From JAGVSR01 sp963750715 (GTDB lineage Bacteria > Pseudomonadota > Alphaproteobacteria > Rhizobiales > Hyphomicrobiaceae), in the NCBI GenBank assembly GCA_963750715.1, contig CAVVRP010000001.1, forward strand, positions 44,825-108,824: 64,000 bases of DNA. Direction: 5' to 3'. Shown here one piece after another: positions 16,410 to 25,749 of the stretch (the stretch's first letter is position 1; each line of letters opens with the position of its first letter). Position numbers and translations under genes: made by a program. The notes beneath the pieces are model-generated. The model saw only the letters and a program-made list of their open reading frames with translations. It did not search any database and was not told the DNA's origin.

Positions 16410-18290
16410 TTGTCGGATCAAGCGAGTAATGCCGTGACCAGGAAGGATCTAACAGTCGCGCCGGCCGCGCAGTCAGAGGCGGTTGCAGGGCAGGGGCCGC
16501 ACGTCACAGGCACGCACCGCCGCGCCGGGCATTCACCATCGCCGTTCTTTGGCATCAGCGCAGGCGCCAAATACGAGCCGCAGTTCGAGTACTTCGACCG
16601 CTTTCTCCGGGCCAGCACCGCAAGAGTAACGCTTGGCCTGTCGCCGCATGCCATCGCGGCAGCCTGGTTCGACTGGGCGCTTCACCTGTTCCAGTCGCCT
16701 GGCCGTCAGATGGATCTGTGCCTCGCAGCTTGGACATATCAGGCACGGCTTGCGAGTTACGCGGTTTCGTGCGCGACGCAGTCGGGCGAAGAGCCGCCTT
16801 TCCAGCCGCGTGCGGGCGATCACCGTTTCGACTCGCCTCTTTGGCATACGCTACCGACATGCATGCTGGTGCAGCAGTATCTGGGGCTAGAGGAATGGTG
16901 GGCGCTGGCTACGTCGCAGATCCGCGGCATGTCGGCGAAGCATGCACAGCGCGTCTCGTTCATGACGGATCAGTTGCTCGATATCGTGTCGCCGACGAAC
17001 AGCGTGCTCACTAATCCCGTTCTCGCGAACGAGACACTCGCCGATGGCGGTCGAAATCTCTGGCGAGGTCTTGGCAATCTGCTGGAAGACGTCGGCCGCG
17101 AAGTGGCAGGCCAGCCGCCGCGCAGCGCGCATCGATTCAAGGTTGGCCGGGATCTCGCAATCACTTCCGGCAGTGTCGTCTATCGCAATCACCTGTTCGA
17201 ACTGATCCAGTATAAACCGACGACCGCCGATGTGAACGCCGAACCGGTGCTCATCGTCCCAGCGTGGATCATGAAGTATTACATTCTCGATCTGCGGCCG
17301 GAGAACTCTCTGGTCAACTACCTGGTGAGCCGGGGTAACACGGTCTACATGATGTCGTGGCTCAACCCGGGCGCCGACGGCCGGGATATCTCACTCGATG
17401 ACTATCGCCGCGCTGTCATGGAAGCCATCGATGCGGTGGCGAGCTCGGATCCTCCGCATCGCATTCATCTCAGCGGCTATTGTCTCGGCGGAACGATGGC
17501 CTCGATCGTCGCGGCGACGATGGCGCGGACGTGCGACAAGCGCCTTGCCTCACTGTCGCTCCTCGCCGCGCAAACCGACTTCAGCGAATCCGGCGAACTC
17601 ATGCTGTTCGTGGACGAAAGCCAGATCGCGTTTCTCGAAGACATGATGTGGGCGCAGGGCGTGCTGCGCGGCCGGCAGATGTCGGGAGCATTTCATATTC
17701 TCCGCTCCAATGACCTGGTCTGGTCGCGCATCGTCGACGAGTATCTTCTCGGCCATCGCCCCCATGTCTTCGATATCCAGGCGTGGAGCGAAGACCTGAC
17801 GCGCATGCCCTTCAAGATGCATTCCGAATATCTCCGCGGGCTGTTTCTGGAGAATAGGCTCTCAGCGGGCCGATTTGCGGTTGAAGGGCGCGTCATTGCA
17901 CTGAAGGACATCGAAGTCCCGACCTTCGTTGTCGGTACGGAAAGTGATCACATCGCGCCGTGGCGATCGGTCTACAAAGCCCACCTGTTTACCGACAACG
18001 AGTTGACGTTTGCTTTGACCAACGGTGGCCACAATGCCGGCATCGTCTCCGAACCCGGACATGCCCATCGTCATTACCGGTTGAAGATGCGCAAGCCGAT
18101 GGATCTCTATCGAGATCCGGATTCCTGGGTGGCGCAGGCAGAGGTTCATTCCGGTTCGTGGTGGACGGCTTGGGCCGACTGGCTGGACAAAAAGAGTTCG
18201 GGAAAAGTGCCGGCCCGGGACGATACGGTGTCAGCGGGAATTCTGCATCCGCTTGGCCCGGCGCCGGGCACGTATGTTCTGCAGCGCTGA
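16410..18290 (+). CDS. phaC: Class I poly(3-hydroxyalkanoate) synthase
   Basis: 626 residues if started at TTG 16410. An in-frame GTG at 16434 is an alternative and neither has a strong ribosome site. The alpha/beta-hydrolase core has the PhaC lipase-like box GYCLGG with Cys 358, Asp 513 (TESDHIAPW) and His 541 (NGGHNAGIV), the full catalytic triad. It polymerises (R)-3-hydroxyacyl-CoA into storage granules. No phaA or phaB is nearby; the neighbours are a metal ATPase and a cytochrome c. The FNR-like box upstream suggests it is induced when oxygen falls and reductant accumulates. Confidence 0.93.
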   Translation: MSDQASNAVTRKDLTVAPAAQSEAVAGQGPHVTGTHRRAGHSPSPFFGISAGAKYEPQFEYFDRFLRASTARVTLGLSPHAIAAAWFDWALHLFQSPGRQMDLCLAAWTYQARLASYAVSCATQSGEEPPFQPRAGDHRFDSPLWHTLPTCMLVQQYLGLEEWWALATSQIRGMSAKHAQRVSFMTDQLLDIVSPTNSVLTNPVLANETLADGGRNLWRGLGNLLEDVGREVAGQPPRSAHRFKVGRDLAITSGSVVYRNHLFELIQYKPTTADVNAEPVLIVPAWIMKYYILDLRPENSLVNYLVSRGNTVYMMSWLNPGADGRDISLDDYRRAVMEAIDAVASSDPPHRIHLSGYCLGGTMASIVAATMARTCDKRLASLSLLAAQTDFSESGELMLFVDESQIAFLEDMMWAQGVLRGRQMSGAFHILRSNDLVWSRIVDEYLLGHRPHVFDIQAWSEDLTRMPFKMHSEYLRGLFLENRLSAGRFAVEGRVIALKDIEVPTFVVGTESDHIAPWRSVYKAHLFTDNELTFALTNGGHNAGIVSEPGHAHRHYRLKMRKPMDLYRDPDSWVAQAEVHSGSWWTAWADWLDKKSSGKVPARDDTVSAGILHPLGPAPGTYVLQR

Positions 18291-18338
18291 TCGACACGAA
18301 CGATCGGCAAGGAAGGCGCGCTGCCGACGGGGGATTGA

Positions 18339-18671
18339 ATGGTGCGACCGTACCTTGCGGGCTTGATCTCCAGTCTAATCCTGCTGTCGGCGACCGGTGC
18401 GGCAGGCGCCGATTCTTCGGACGTCGAAAGGGGCAAGGCGCTTGCAGAAGGGCTTTGCGCGTCCTGCCACATGAATCCCAGCCAGGGTGAGAAGCAGGGC
18501 GCTTCGGGCGTGCCAGGATTTCGCGCGGTTGCGAACCGTCCCAACCAGACACAGGAAGCGGTCGTTCGCTGGATTCGCTCCAAGCCACCGATGATGCCGG
18601 ACCATCATATTTCGCTCGACGAGGCCTGGGATCTCGCGGCGTTCATCATGTCGCTGCGCAGCGTGCCGTAG
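18339..18671 (+). CDS. Small periplasmic c-type cytochrome
   Basis: 110 residues with a signal peptide (residues 1-23, TGAAGA) and one haem site CASCH at 40-44. PPMMPDHHI near 84-91 gives the axial methionine (M85 or M86), and the C-terminal helix LAAFIMSLRS completes a class I fold. It would carry electrons in the periplasm. It starts 48 bases after phaC and may share its transcript. The redox partner is unknown. Confidence 0.88.
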   Translation: MVRPYLAGLISSLILLSATGAAGADSSDVERGKALAEGLCASCHMNPSQGEKQGASGVPGFRAVANRPNQTQEAVVRWIRSKPPMMPDHHISLDEAWDLAAFIMSLRSVP

Positions 18672-18710
18672 AGACGTCCACCCACAATACGGCTGCGATT
18701 GCCGCGGCGC

Positions 18711-20690
18711 CTACTGCATACCGTACCGGCGCTGGATCTGGTCGGCCCAACCGCGCAGCAAGCGGTCCGCGATGATGCCGATGAAGGCGATGGCGAAGCC
18801 TGCGGTGATGCCGCGTCCCGAATCGGCCTTCGCGAGCGAGATGAAAACTTCCTGCCCCAGATCGCGGGTGCCGATCATGGCGCAGATGATGATCATGCTG
18901 AGCGACAGCAGGACGGTCTGGTTCATGCCGAGCATGATCTCCGGTAGTGCCAGCGGCAACTGAACGCGCCAGAACGTCTGCCTTGGTGTGCAGCCGGAGA
19001 CGGTCGCCGCTTCGATCAGGGACGGAGAGACCTGGCGTATGCCGAGATTCGTGTAGCGAATGGCGGGAACGATCGCGAACAGCACGGTCGCGATCATGGC
19101 CGTGACGTCGCCGACGCGAAACAGCATCACGACGGGAATAATGAAGCAGAACGACGGTAGCGTTTGCAGCGTATCGATGACCGTATTGACGATGCCTTCA
19201 AAGCGGTCGTTGCGCGAAGCTAGGAATCCGATCGGGATGCCCAACGCCGCCGCGATCGTGGCCGAGATGCCGCACAGGTAAAGCGTCGCCATGGTCTTTT
19301 CCCAAAGACCGGTTGCCGCGCAGAAAAACGTAAGCGACGTCACGAGAGCGGCGAGCTTGAGGCCGCCGAACTGAAATCCGGCGAGTCCAACAAGAGCCAC
19401 GGCGCCGAGCCAGGGCAGGCCCTCCATGAACGCGCGTACGGGGTTCAGAATGTAGATCAAGAGCGTGGTGCGGAAGGCCTCGATGAGGTCGAAGAAATTG
19501 ACCGTGATCCAGTCGACGCCAGCCTTCCACCACGGCGCCGTCGAAATCGTGATCGACTTGGGTACGGCGGTCAATTGCGGCACCGCCACGCTCAGCACGG
19601 TGGTGACAACGAGGACGCCGAGCGCGAGCGTCAGGTAGGGATACCGCTGCCAGAAGCTAGCGTCCGGTGCGTGTGGCTGAGGTCCTTGCCGGGCGGCGGC
19701 CTGACTCATACGGTCGAGCACAATCGCCAGCGCGACGATAGCGAGGCCCGCTTCCATGCCCTGGCCGATCTTGAGGGCGCGAAGGGCCAGCAGAACGTCA
19801 TAGCCGAGACCGCCTGCACCGATCATGGACGCGATGATGACCATGTTGAGGGCGAGCATGATGACCTGGTTGACGCCGATCATCAGCGTTGGCCGTGCTG
19901 CCGGCAGCAGAACGCTGTACAGCTTCTGGCGCTTGGTGCATCCGACCATTTCGCCAAAGTCGTTGATCTCTGATGGCACCCGCTGCAACGCCAGAACGGT
20001 GGCGCGCACCATCGGCGGCATGGCGAAGATGGCCGTCGCGATCATCGCCGAGACCGGACTATTGCCGAACAGCAGGAGCATGGGAATGAGGTAAGCGAAC
20101 GTCGGCATCGTCTGCATCAGATCGAGCATCGGCGTCATGACGTAATTGTCGATGGCGGGCCGTCGGTACGCGAGGATGCCGAGAGCCAGTCCGAGCAGGA
20201 TGCAGACCGGGACGCTGATGGCGATTAGCGCCAGCGTCAGCATGGCGCTGTCCCACTGGCCGAACAGCGCGATGTACAACATGCCGATGGCGGCGACCGC
20301 GCACAGCCGGATGCCGCCGAAGGCATAGCCCATGATGGCGAATGCGGCGCAGATGCCGACCCACGACAGTCTCGGCAGCACCGCCGCGTCGGGACCCGGA
20401 CCGAGCTTCCAGCCCTTGGCCAGAAGGTTGAAGGCCCACGATAGGGGAACACTGAGAATGTCCGTTATCGCGCGCGTGAACCACGAAAAGTTGGCTTTGA
20501 GCCAGGCCATGATGGCGCTGGTGGCTTCGGCCACCGGCAGCACGGCATTCGACGGATAGTCGACCGCCCACGGCGCGATGTCGGGAAAGAGATAAAGAAA
20601 GCCGACGGCGATGATGGCTGCAGCCCAAATCAACGTCCACGGCGAAACCGGTGCGGCGCGGATGGTCAGATCGGGAGCGGCGACCGTCAT
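18711..20690 (-). CDS. proW: Glycine betaine/proline ABC permease, two fused domains
   Basis: 659 residues containing two tandem permease domains, each with its own EAA loop: CTKRQKLYSVLLPAARPTL then MIGAGGLGYDV in the first, CTPRQTFWRVQLPLALPEI then MIGTRDLGQEV in the second. About a dozen membrane helices are visible. The fusion supplies both halves of the ProW dimer in one chain. It overlaps proV by ATGA. It imports betaine-type osmolytes or methylamine compounds, and its partners are the adjacent ATPase and binding protein. Confidence 0.93.
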   Translation of the reverse strand: MTVAAPDLTIRAAPVSPWTLIWAAAIIAVGFLYLFPDIAPWAVDYPSNAVLPVAEATSAIMAWLKANFSWFTRAITDILSVPLSWAFNLLAKGWKLGPGPDAAVLPRLSWVGICAAFAIMGYAFGGIRLCAVAAIGMLYIALFGQWDSAMLTLALIAISVPVCILLGLALGILAYRRPAIDNYVMTPMLDLMQTMPTFAYLIPMLLLFGNSPVSAMIATAIFAMPPMVRATVLALQRVPSEINDFGEMVGCTKRQKLYSVLLPAARPTLMIGVNQVIMLALNMVIIASMIGAGGLGYDVLLALRALKIGQGMEAGLAIVALAIVLDRMSQAAARQGPQPHAPDASFWQRYPYLTLALGVLVVTTVLSVAVPQLTAVPKSITISTAPWWKAGVDWITVNFFDLIEAFRTTLLIYILNPVRAFMEGLPWLGAVALVGLAGFQFGGLKLAALVTSLTFFCAATGLWEKTMATLYLCGISATIAAALGIPIGFLASRNDRFEGIVNTVIDTLQTLPSFCFIIPVVMLFRVGDVTAMIATVLFAIVPAIRYTNLGIRQVSPSLIEAATVSGCTPRQTFWRVQLPLALPEIMLGMNQTVLLSLSMIIICAMIGTRDLGQEVFISLAKADSGRGITAGFAIAFIGIIADRLLRGWADQIQRRYGMQ

Positions 20691-21784
20691 GCGCGCGGCT
20701 CGTTCAGTTGATCACGCCCCGCCAGCAGATCGATGACGGCGTCGGGGGTCACTTCACCGACGACCAGACCGCCACCGTCGACGACCGCGAACGGCTCTTT
20801 CCTGCCGACGATTTCAGCTGCGAACGTCGCCACCTTGTCGGTCATCTTGATCTTGCGGCTGTATTGCGAAGTGGCGGGAGCGGGCCGCATCAGACGCCCT
20901 GCCGACATAACCTTCGCGCGCTGCACGTCGCGCGTGAATTCCGCGACATAGGCCGTCGCGGGATGCAGAACCAGATCTTCGGGCGTGCCGAGTTGAACCA
21001 CTTCGCCGTCCTTCATGATGGCGATGCGATCGGCGAGGCGGATCGCCTCGTCGAAATCATGCGTGACGAACACCACTGTCTTCTTGAGGACGTTTTGAAG
21101 CCGCAGCAACTCGTCCTGCATCTCGCGCCGGATCAGGGGATCGAGAGCCGAGAACGGTTCGTCGAGGAACCAGACCTCGGGCTTGACCGCGAGGCTGCGC
21201 GCGATGCCCACTCTCTGCTGCTGGCCGCCCGACAGCTGGCGCGGATAGAACGTCTCACGGCCGCGCAGGCCGACCAGTTCGATGACCTCCATGGCGCGCA
21301 CTTCGCGGGCACCGCGTTCGATGCCCTGGACCGACAACGGGAAGGCGACGTTCTCCAGCACTGTCAGATGCGGGAGTAGGGCGAAATGCTGGAACACCAT
21401 GCCGAGCTTGTGGCGGCGGATATCGATCAGTTCGGCAGCGCTCGCCTTGAGGAAATCCCGGCCATCGAGTTCGAGATGCCCGGCGGTCGGTTCGATCAGC
21501 CGCGACAGGCAGCGCAGTAGCGTCGACTTGCCCGAGCCGGACAGTCCCATGACAATGAAATTTTCGCCCTCGCGGATGTCGAGCGAGACGTTTCGGACGG
21601 CGCCGAACAGCTTCGCCGCACTCAGCTCCTCGAGGGTGGCCTTGGCGCTGTGCGTTGCGACGAATTCGGCCGCGCCATCGCCGAATACCTTCCAAAGGTC
21701 ACGGCACCGCAGCTTGATAGGGCGTTGCTCGGCCGAGCCGGCAGGTCTGACGGTGAAGGGCGTGGCATCGTTCATCTGGGCCAT
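20687..21784 (-). CDS. proV: Glycine betaine/proline ABC ATP-binding protein
   Basis: 365 residues. A family-specific N-terminal segment (KLRCRDLWKVFGDGA) leads into Walker A GLSGSGKST near 81-89, signature LSGGQQQR near 183, Walker B VWFLDEPFSALD, and a C-terminal CBS-like region after residue 270 that in OpuAA/ProV tunes activity to ionic strength. It belongs to the proX-proV-proW minus-strand operon. Confidence 0.94.
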   Translation of the reverse strand: MAQMNDATPFTVRPAGSAEQRPIKLRCRDLWKVFGDGAAEFVATHSAKATLEELSAAKLFGAVRNVSLDIREGENFIVMGLSGSGKSTLLRCLSRLIEPTAGHLELDGRDFLKASAAELIDIRRHKLGMVFQHFALLPHLTVLENVAFPLSVQGIERGAREVRAMEVIELVGLRGRETFYPRQLSGGQQQRVGIARSLAVKPEVWFLDEPFSALDPLIRREMQDELLRLQNVLKKTVVFVTHDFDEAIRLADRIAIMKDGEVVQLGTPEDLVLHPATAYVAEFTRDVQRAKVMSAGRLMRPAPATSQYSRKIKMTDKVATFAAEIVGRKEPFAVVDGGGLVVGEVTPDAVIDLLAGRDQLNEPRA

Positions 21785-21848
21785 GATCTCGAACGTGCAG
21801 CCGTTGGGAGGATGGACCGGCGTCCTCTTGTTCGAAGGACGCCGGTCG

Positions 21849-22850
21849 TTATGTGCAGGCAGGCGGGCGACTTGCCCTTACTTCGCCCACTCGCGCCACT
21901 TGGCTTCGTTGGTCATCGACCCACTTGGTCGCGACCTCGTCGATTGACTTGCTCTCGAGATCGACCTCACCCGACATCTTGTTCAATTCGTTGACGTCGA
22001 TGGTGTAGGCCTTGGCGACCTTGTGGGCGAGAGGCCACTTGTCGGCCATGCCCTTCCAGGAATACTTCCAGATTTCGCCGTGCGGCTTGCCGCAGTCGTA
22101 GGCCTTATCCGGGTTGATGCCCCACTTGGGGTCCGTGTAGCATTCCTTCGTGTGCTCGGGGAACTGCACCCATTCGCCCTGGTACTTCGAGGGCGCCCAG
22201 TGCGGCGAGTACACCCATAATAAGATCGGGGCTTTACGCTGATACGCCGAATCCAGTTCGGCGAACATGGCGCCGTCGGTGCCGGCATGAACCACCGTGA
22301 ACGGCAGTCCAAGCGATACGACGCGCTCGTCGTCAAATCCTTCCCACGTCACAGGACCGCCAAGGTAACGGCCCTTTGGAGCCGTTTCGGGAGTCGAGAA
22401 GGCTGCCGCGCATTTGGGATCCTTCAGAGCTTCCCAGTTGGGAAGGCCCGGGCACTTCTCCTTCATGTAGAGTGGATACCACCACTCTTCCTTCGCCTTC
22501 GGCCCGAGCGCCCCGAGCCTCTCGGTCTGGCCGGTCGCGTCGGACGTCTTCATCGCCTCTCCGGCGGTCGTGTCCCAGAATTCGACACCGACGGTGACGT
22601 CACCGTTGGTGAGGCCGGTCGTCAAGCTGGAGAGATAGTCGGCCGTAGGATACTCGACGTTATAGCCGAGCTTGGCCAGGATGCCGCCGAGGATCTTCGC
22701 ATTGATGTTGACGCTCGTCCAGTCGAACAGCGCAATCTTGATGGGATCGTTGGATTCAGGCACTGCCGCGTGGACTTGCCCCATGCCGGCGGCGGCCATC
22801 GCCGCAGCCAGAACGCCAGCCGCCAGCGTCTTGTGTTTACTTTGGTGCAT
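21849..22850 (-). CDS. proX: Glycine betaine-type substrate-binding protein, C-terminus frameshifted
   Basis: Start ATG 22850 has GGGAGG upstream and a clean signal peptide (ending GQVHA). The OpuAC fold is evident: NVEYPTADYLSSLTTGL, VEFWDTTAGE, then APILLWVYSPHWAPS with aromatic cage residues, and VDLESKSIDEVATKWVD. After WVD the frame is wrong: one base too many at about 21914-21918 turns the expected TNEAKWREWAK stop (ending 21878) into 20-odd unrelated residues ending at 21849. Function may survive, since only the last dozen residues change. This could be a sequencing error or a recent mutation. Confidence 0.85.
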   Translation of the reverse strand: MHQSKHKTLAAGVLAAAMAAAGMGQVHAAVPESNDPIKIALFDWTSVNINAKILGGILAKLGYNVEYPTADYLSSLTTGLTNGDVTVGVEFWDTTAGEAMKTSDATGQTERLGALGPKAKEEWWYPLYMKEKCPGLPNWEALKDPKCAAAFSTPETAPKGRYLGGPVTWEGFDDERVVSLGLPFTVVHAGTDGAMFAELDSAYQRKAPILLWVYSPHWAPSKYQGEWVQFPEHTKECYTDPKWGINPDKAYDCGKPHGEIWKYSWKGMADKWPLAHKVAKAYTIDVNELNKMSGEVDLESKSIDEVATKWVDDQRSQVARVGEVRASRPPACT

Positions 22851-23250
22851 ACGCGAGACCTCCCGAACAAAGCCATGCCAAAATTTCGCCGCGAGTGAGA
22901 CAACAACCACCTGCAGTGAAATAGTCGAACGAGGTCTGACGGAAGTCAACGTAGTTGTTGCCCAATCTTACGGCGATAGGGAGCCGTAAACTTCAGCATC
23001 CCACAGCGCTTTCCCCCCGCGGCGCAGAAATGCGCTCCTCCCGTGCCGGCTATTGGATGAGGTCGTCGAACGATTTGGCGAATGCCGTTCGTTCTGCCGA
23101 CCACCTGCTTCAATCTCCTTTGCAATGGGAAGACCGGCTGCCGCCTCGCCTGTCGCCTTGCGCGGCGGCAAAGAGCAGATAAAGGACGGGAGCAACCGCG
23201 CGTACCGGCTGACTAGCAGCCGGTATGCCGGCGTGGGAGGTCAGCGCCAG
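22851..23250. other. Intergenic stretch without recognisable genes
   Basis: It separates the divergent proX operon and the bchJ-like remnant. I find no ORF with support, no FNR-like box and no repeat. A GGGAGG ribosome site just before 23251 belongs to the remnant gene. Confidence 0.5.
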
Positions 23251-23947
23251 ATGTCTGTTTCAGGCACAGCCGCGTCTACGGTCGCCGGCCGGATCGGACC
23301 CAACGCCATCATCCGGATGGTCGAAGCGCTCGACGCGTTCGAAGGACGTCCTGTGGCGAAGCGCATCTTCGCGGCGTCCGGCAATGCCCACTATCTCGCC
23401 GAACTGCCGTCGGAGATGGTTCCCGAAGTCGACGTCACCGCCCTTCACAGGGAGGTACATACCGCGCTGGGCGACAGCCGTGCGCGGTCCGTCGCCTGGA
23501 TCGCCGGCCGGCGCACTCTGTTGACCCACCGCATTCCGAAGCTCGCGTAGCGTATCGTGAAGGCGCTGCCGCCGGCCGCGGCGAGCCGCATGCTTCTGCT
23601 CGCGATCGCGAAGAATGCGCGGACCTTCACGGGCACGGGGCGGTTTTCCGCCCTCGGGCCGACCTGTCATCGTGACGATTGAGGACTGTCCGATCTGCCG
23701 CGGCGCCACGTCTGGGTCGCCCTATTGCGACTTCTACGCGGGTACCTTCGAAAGGCTGTTCGCCGTGCTGGTCGATGCGCGGTCGAAAGTGGTGGAACGG
23801 ACATGCACTGCGATGGGCGCGTCCGCGTGCACGTTCGAAATCAGGTGGACGGGTGCGAGTACCGGATCCCGCATCGTTATTAAACTCGAAAAAACAAAAA
23901 ATGGCTCCGCGAGATATTTCGCGGAGCCTATCTATTTTGTGGATTGA
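23251..23947 (+). pseudogene. bchJ: Decayed 4-vinyl reductase (BchJ/V4R-type) gene
   Basis: ATG 23251 with GGGAGG upstream begins a BchJ-like reading: GRIGPNAIIRMVEALDAFEG, HYLAELPSEMVPEVDVTALH and AGRRTLLTHRIPKLA. A TAG at 23548-23550 stops it. The frame goes on with VKALPPAAASRMLLLAIAKN and FTGTGRFS; then a shift near 23640-23660 is needed to reach RPVIVTIEDCPICRG and CDFYAGTFERLFAVLV, the V4R end with its cysteines. One nonsense mutation and one frameshift therefore separate it from an intact protein. Bona fide BchJ takes part in bacteriochlorophyll synthesis. No other photosynthesis gene is present here. Confidence 0.65.
23903..23928. terminator. Bidirectional intrinsic terminator between the bchJ remnant and ompW
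   Basis: A 10-bp perfect stem GGCTCCGCGA / TCGCGGAGCC with a 6-base loop, an A-rich run on the left and a T-rich run on the right. It can stop transcription from both convergent sides. Confidence 0.85.
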
Positions 23948-23959
23948 TCGCGGCGCGGC

Positions 23960-24670
23960 TTACTTCATCGGAACGCCTTCGGCGGTACGGCTGCCGAAGA
24001 CGTCTGACAGGTTGAAGCGATAGCCGAGGCCAGCCGAGATGATCCACGGATCGAGATCGACATCGGCCGAGATGCCGGTGCCGGTCCAGTTCGCTTCGGT
24101 GTTGATCCAGGTCTTCTTGACGTCGGCGTTGAGGTACCAGCCGCCGCCGATTGAGATATCGACGCCCGCTTGCAGCGTGAAGCCGACGGCATCATCGATG
24201 TCGAGGCCGGTCCCCGCGCCAAGGCTGCTGCTCTCATCGAAGAAGTGGATGTACTGGAGACCGGCGCCGACGTACGGCTTGAAACCGCCCATCTCGTCGA
24301 AGTGGTACTGCAGCGTCAGAGCCGGCGGGAATATCCACGTGTCGCCGATCTCACCAAGTCCAGCAATTGATCCAGCCGCATCGATCTGGTGCTTGGCAAA
24401 GCAGCAGAACAGTTCGACAGCCAGGTTCTTGTTGAAGAAGTAGGACAGCGTCAGGGCCGGGATGACCTCGGTGCTGACGTCGGCGTCCGCTCCTGGAATG
24501 GCGTTGCCGTTTAGCGAAACGGTAGCATCCGTATCCGGATCGACCACAGTGCCGAGCACGCGGACCATGAAGTTGCCGTTGGTGTCGCCGGCCATCGCGA
24601 GCGACGCGGTCGAGAAGGTCGCGAGGCCCGCGAGCGCCGCAATAAAAATAGAGCGCAGTTTTGTCTTCAT
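23960..24670 (-). CDS. ompW: OmpW family outer membrane protein
   Basis: 236 residues with a signal peptide (ending SLAMA) and an eight-stranded OmpW barrel. It shows NFMVRVLGTVVDPD, then EVIPALTLSYFFNKNLAVEL, PALTLQYHF and GFKPYVGAGLQYIHF near 125-145, and the end WIISAGLGYRFNL. OmpW channels pass small hydrophobic molecules and are often strongly induced under low oxygen through FNR. A TGAT-N4-ATCA box 132 bases upstream fits that. Confidence 0.92.
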   Translation of the reverse strand: MKTKLRSIFIAALAGLATFSTASLAMAGDTNGNFMVRVLGTVVDPDTDATVSLNGNAIPGADADVSTEVIPALTLSYFFNKNLAVELFCCFAKHQIDAAGSIAGLGEIGDTWIFPPALTLQYHFDEMGGFKPYVGAGLQYIHFFDESSSLGAGTGLDIDDAVGFTLQAGVDISIGGGWYLNADVKKTWINTEANWTGTGISADVDLDPWIISAGLGYRFNLSDVFGSRTAEGVPMK

Positions 24671-24801
24671 GTCGGATTTCCCCTGGTCGACTTCGTCGCT
24701 CGCCGGCTGCCGCCCGTGCAGGGCTCAGCCCGAACTCACCACCCAAGGCCGAGCTTCTCAATGTTCGCCGTTGTTGCTCCAGGGTTCTTTGAGCGGAATG
24801 G

Positions 24802-24815
24802 CTGATCAAAATCAG
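24802..24815 (-). promoter_or_regulatory. FNR-like box upstream of ompW
   Basis: CTGATCAAAATCAG: core TGAT-N4-ATCA with outer bases off consensus (C and G instead of T and A). It lies 132 bases upstream of the ompW start, in the 347-base gene-free gap between ompW and the divergent regulator gene. Confidence 0.5.
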
Positions 24816-24924
24816 ACTAGATTTGATGTCCTGCCGGTTGTTGCGAAATCGCCACTCGGAAATTGACCTAGCCCAAACGATGCCCATCTGGTCGAACGTC
24901 CTCATCGTCGCAGGGGCTCCGACC

Positions 24925-24938
24925 TTGATCCGGATCAA
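24925..24938 (+). promoter_or_regulatory. Perfect FNR/FixK box upstream of the Crp/Fnr regulator
   Basis: TTGATCCGGATCAA matches TTGAT-N4-ATCAA exactly and is a full palindrome. It lies 80 bases before the regulator start, so the regulator gene is either autoregulated or under another FNR/FixK protein. Confidence 0.75.
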
Positions 24939-25017
24939 CGTGCTTTCGTCCGGATAGGCGGATTGTCACCCAGATTTATCACGCAACCGCATCCGATGCG
25001 GGGAGGCGGCAGGAGTC

Positions 25018-25746
25018 ATGAGCAATATTTCAGAACTAGTGCCTGCAGGTGAAGCCCGCTCGCGGGGCGACGCTGAAACGGCTAGCCGAATCATCGAAAT
25101 CGTCACGCCGCACTCAACTCTCGTGACGGGACGGCGGCGTCAGCGGATTTCCGTCGAGTCGGGCCGGGAAGATCGTGTTTACGTCGTCCGCTCAGGCCTG
25201 CTGGCGCTTCATGCAACGCTTTCTGATGACCGGCGGCTCATCGTCGAGCTCCTCTATCCCGGTGACATCTATCGAAACTTCAGCACGCTTTCGCTGCCGG
25301 ACCCGGTTCTCGTGGCCGTCAACAGTTGCGATGTGCTGCGCATGCGCGGCGCTGCGTTCGATGAACTCCTGCGAGTGGGGCACGAGCCGGCGCGGTTGCT
25401 TGGCGATTGTCTGACGCGCCAGCACGCTAGACTTGCCTTGCGCGTCGCCACCATTGGACTGCTTTCGGGCGAAGAGCGGGTTGCAGCCTTCCTGGTCGAA
25501 CTCGGCTGGCGGCTGGGAATGACAACACCGGCAGGCGTGCTTTTCGAGGTGCCCTTGGCACGGCCTGAAGTCGCGGCCTACCTCGCCCTCAATCCCGATA
25601 CCCTATCGAGGCACATGTCTCGTCTACGTGACAGGGGACTGGTCGAGCAGAGAGGGCGCGGCCGCATACTCGTGCGGGATATCGAGGCGCTAAAGCGTGA
25701 ATGCCGTATTGCCGAAGAGATCGAAAGGCTGCTCGCAGGCCACTAG
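25018..25746 (+). CDS. Crp/Fnr family regulator, FixK-like (no Fe-S cysteines)
   Basis: 242 residues: cyclic-nucleotide-binding-type beta-roll (about 30-120), dimer helix, and a C-terminal winged helix RPEVAAYLALNPDTLSRHMS whose recognition helix has D194-x-x-S197-R198. FNR uses E-x-x-S-R to read TTGAT, so a similar target is likely. There is no N-terminal cysteine cluster, so it cannot be a classical oxygen-sensing FNR; a FixK- or NnrR/DNR-like role is more plausible. Its own perfect box lies 80 bases upstream. It may control hemN, ompW and the ATPase/phaC pair; that is inference. Confidence 0.88.
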   Translation: MSNISELVPAGEARSRGDAETASRIIEIVTPHSTLVTGRRRQRISVESGREDRVYVVRSGLLALHATLSDDRRLIVELLYPGDIYRNFSTLSLPDPVLVAVNSCDVLRMRGAAFDELLRVGHEPARLLGDCLTRQHARLALRVATIGLLSGEERVAAFLVELGWRLGMTTPAGVLFEVPLARPEVAAYLALNPDTLSRHMSRLRDRGLVEQRGRGRILVRDIEALKRECRIAEEIERLLAGH

Positions 25747-25749
25747 TGG

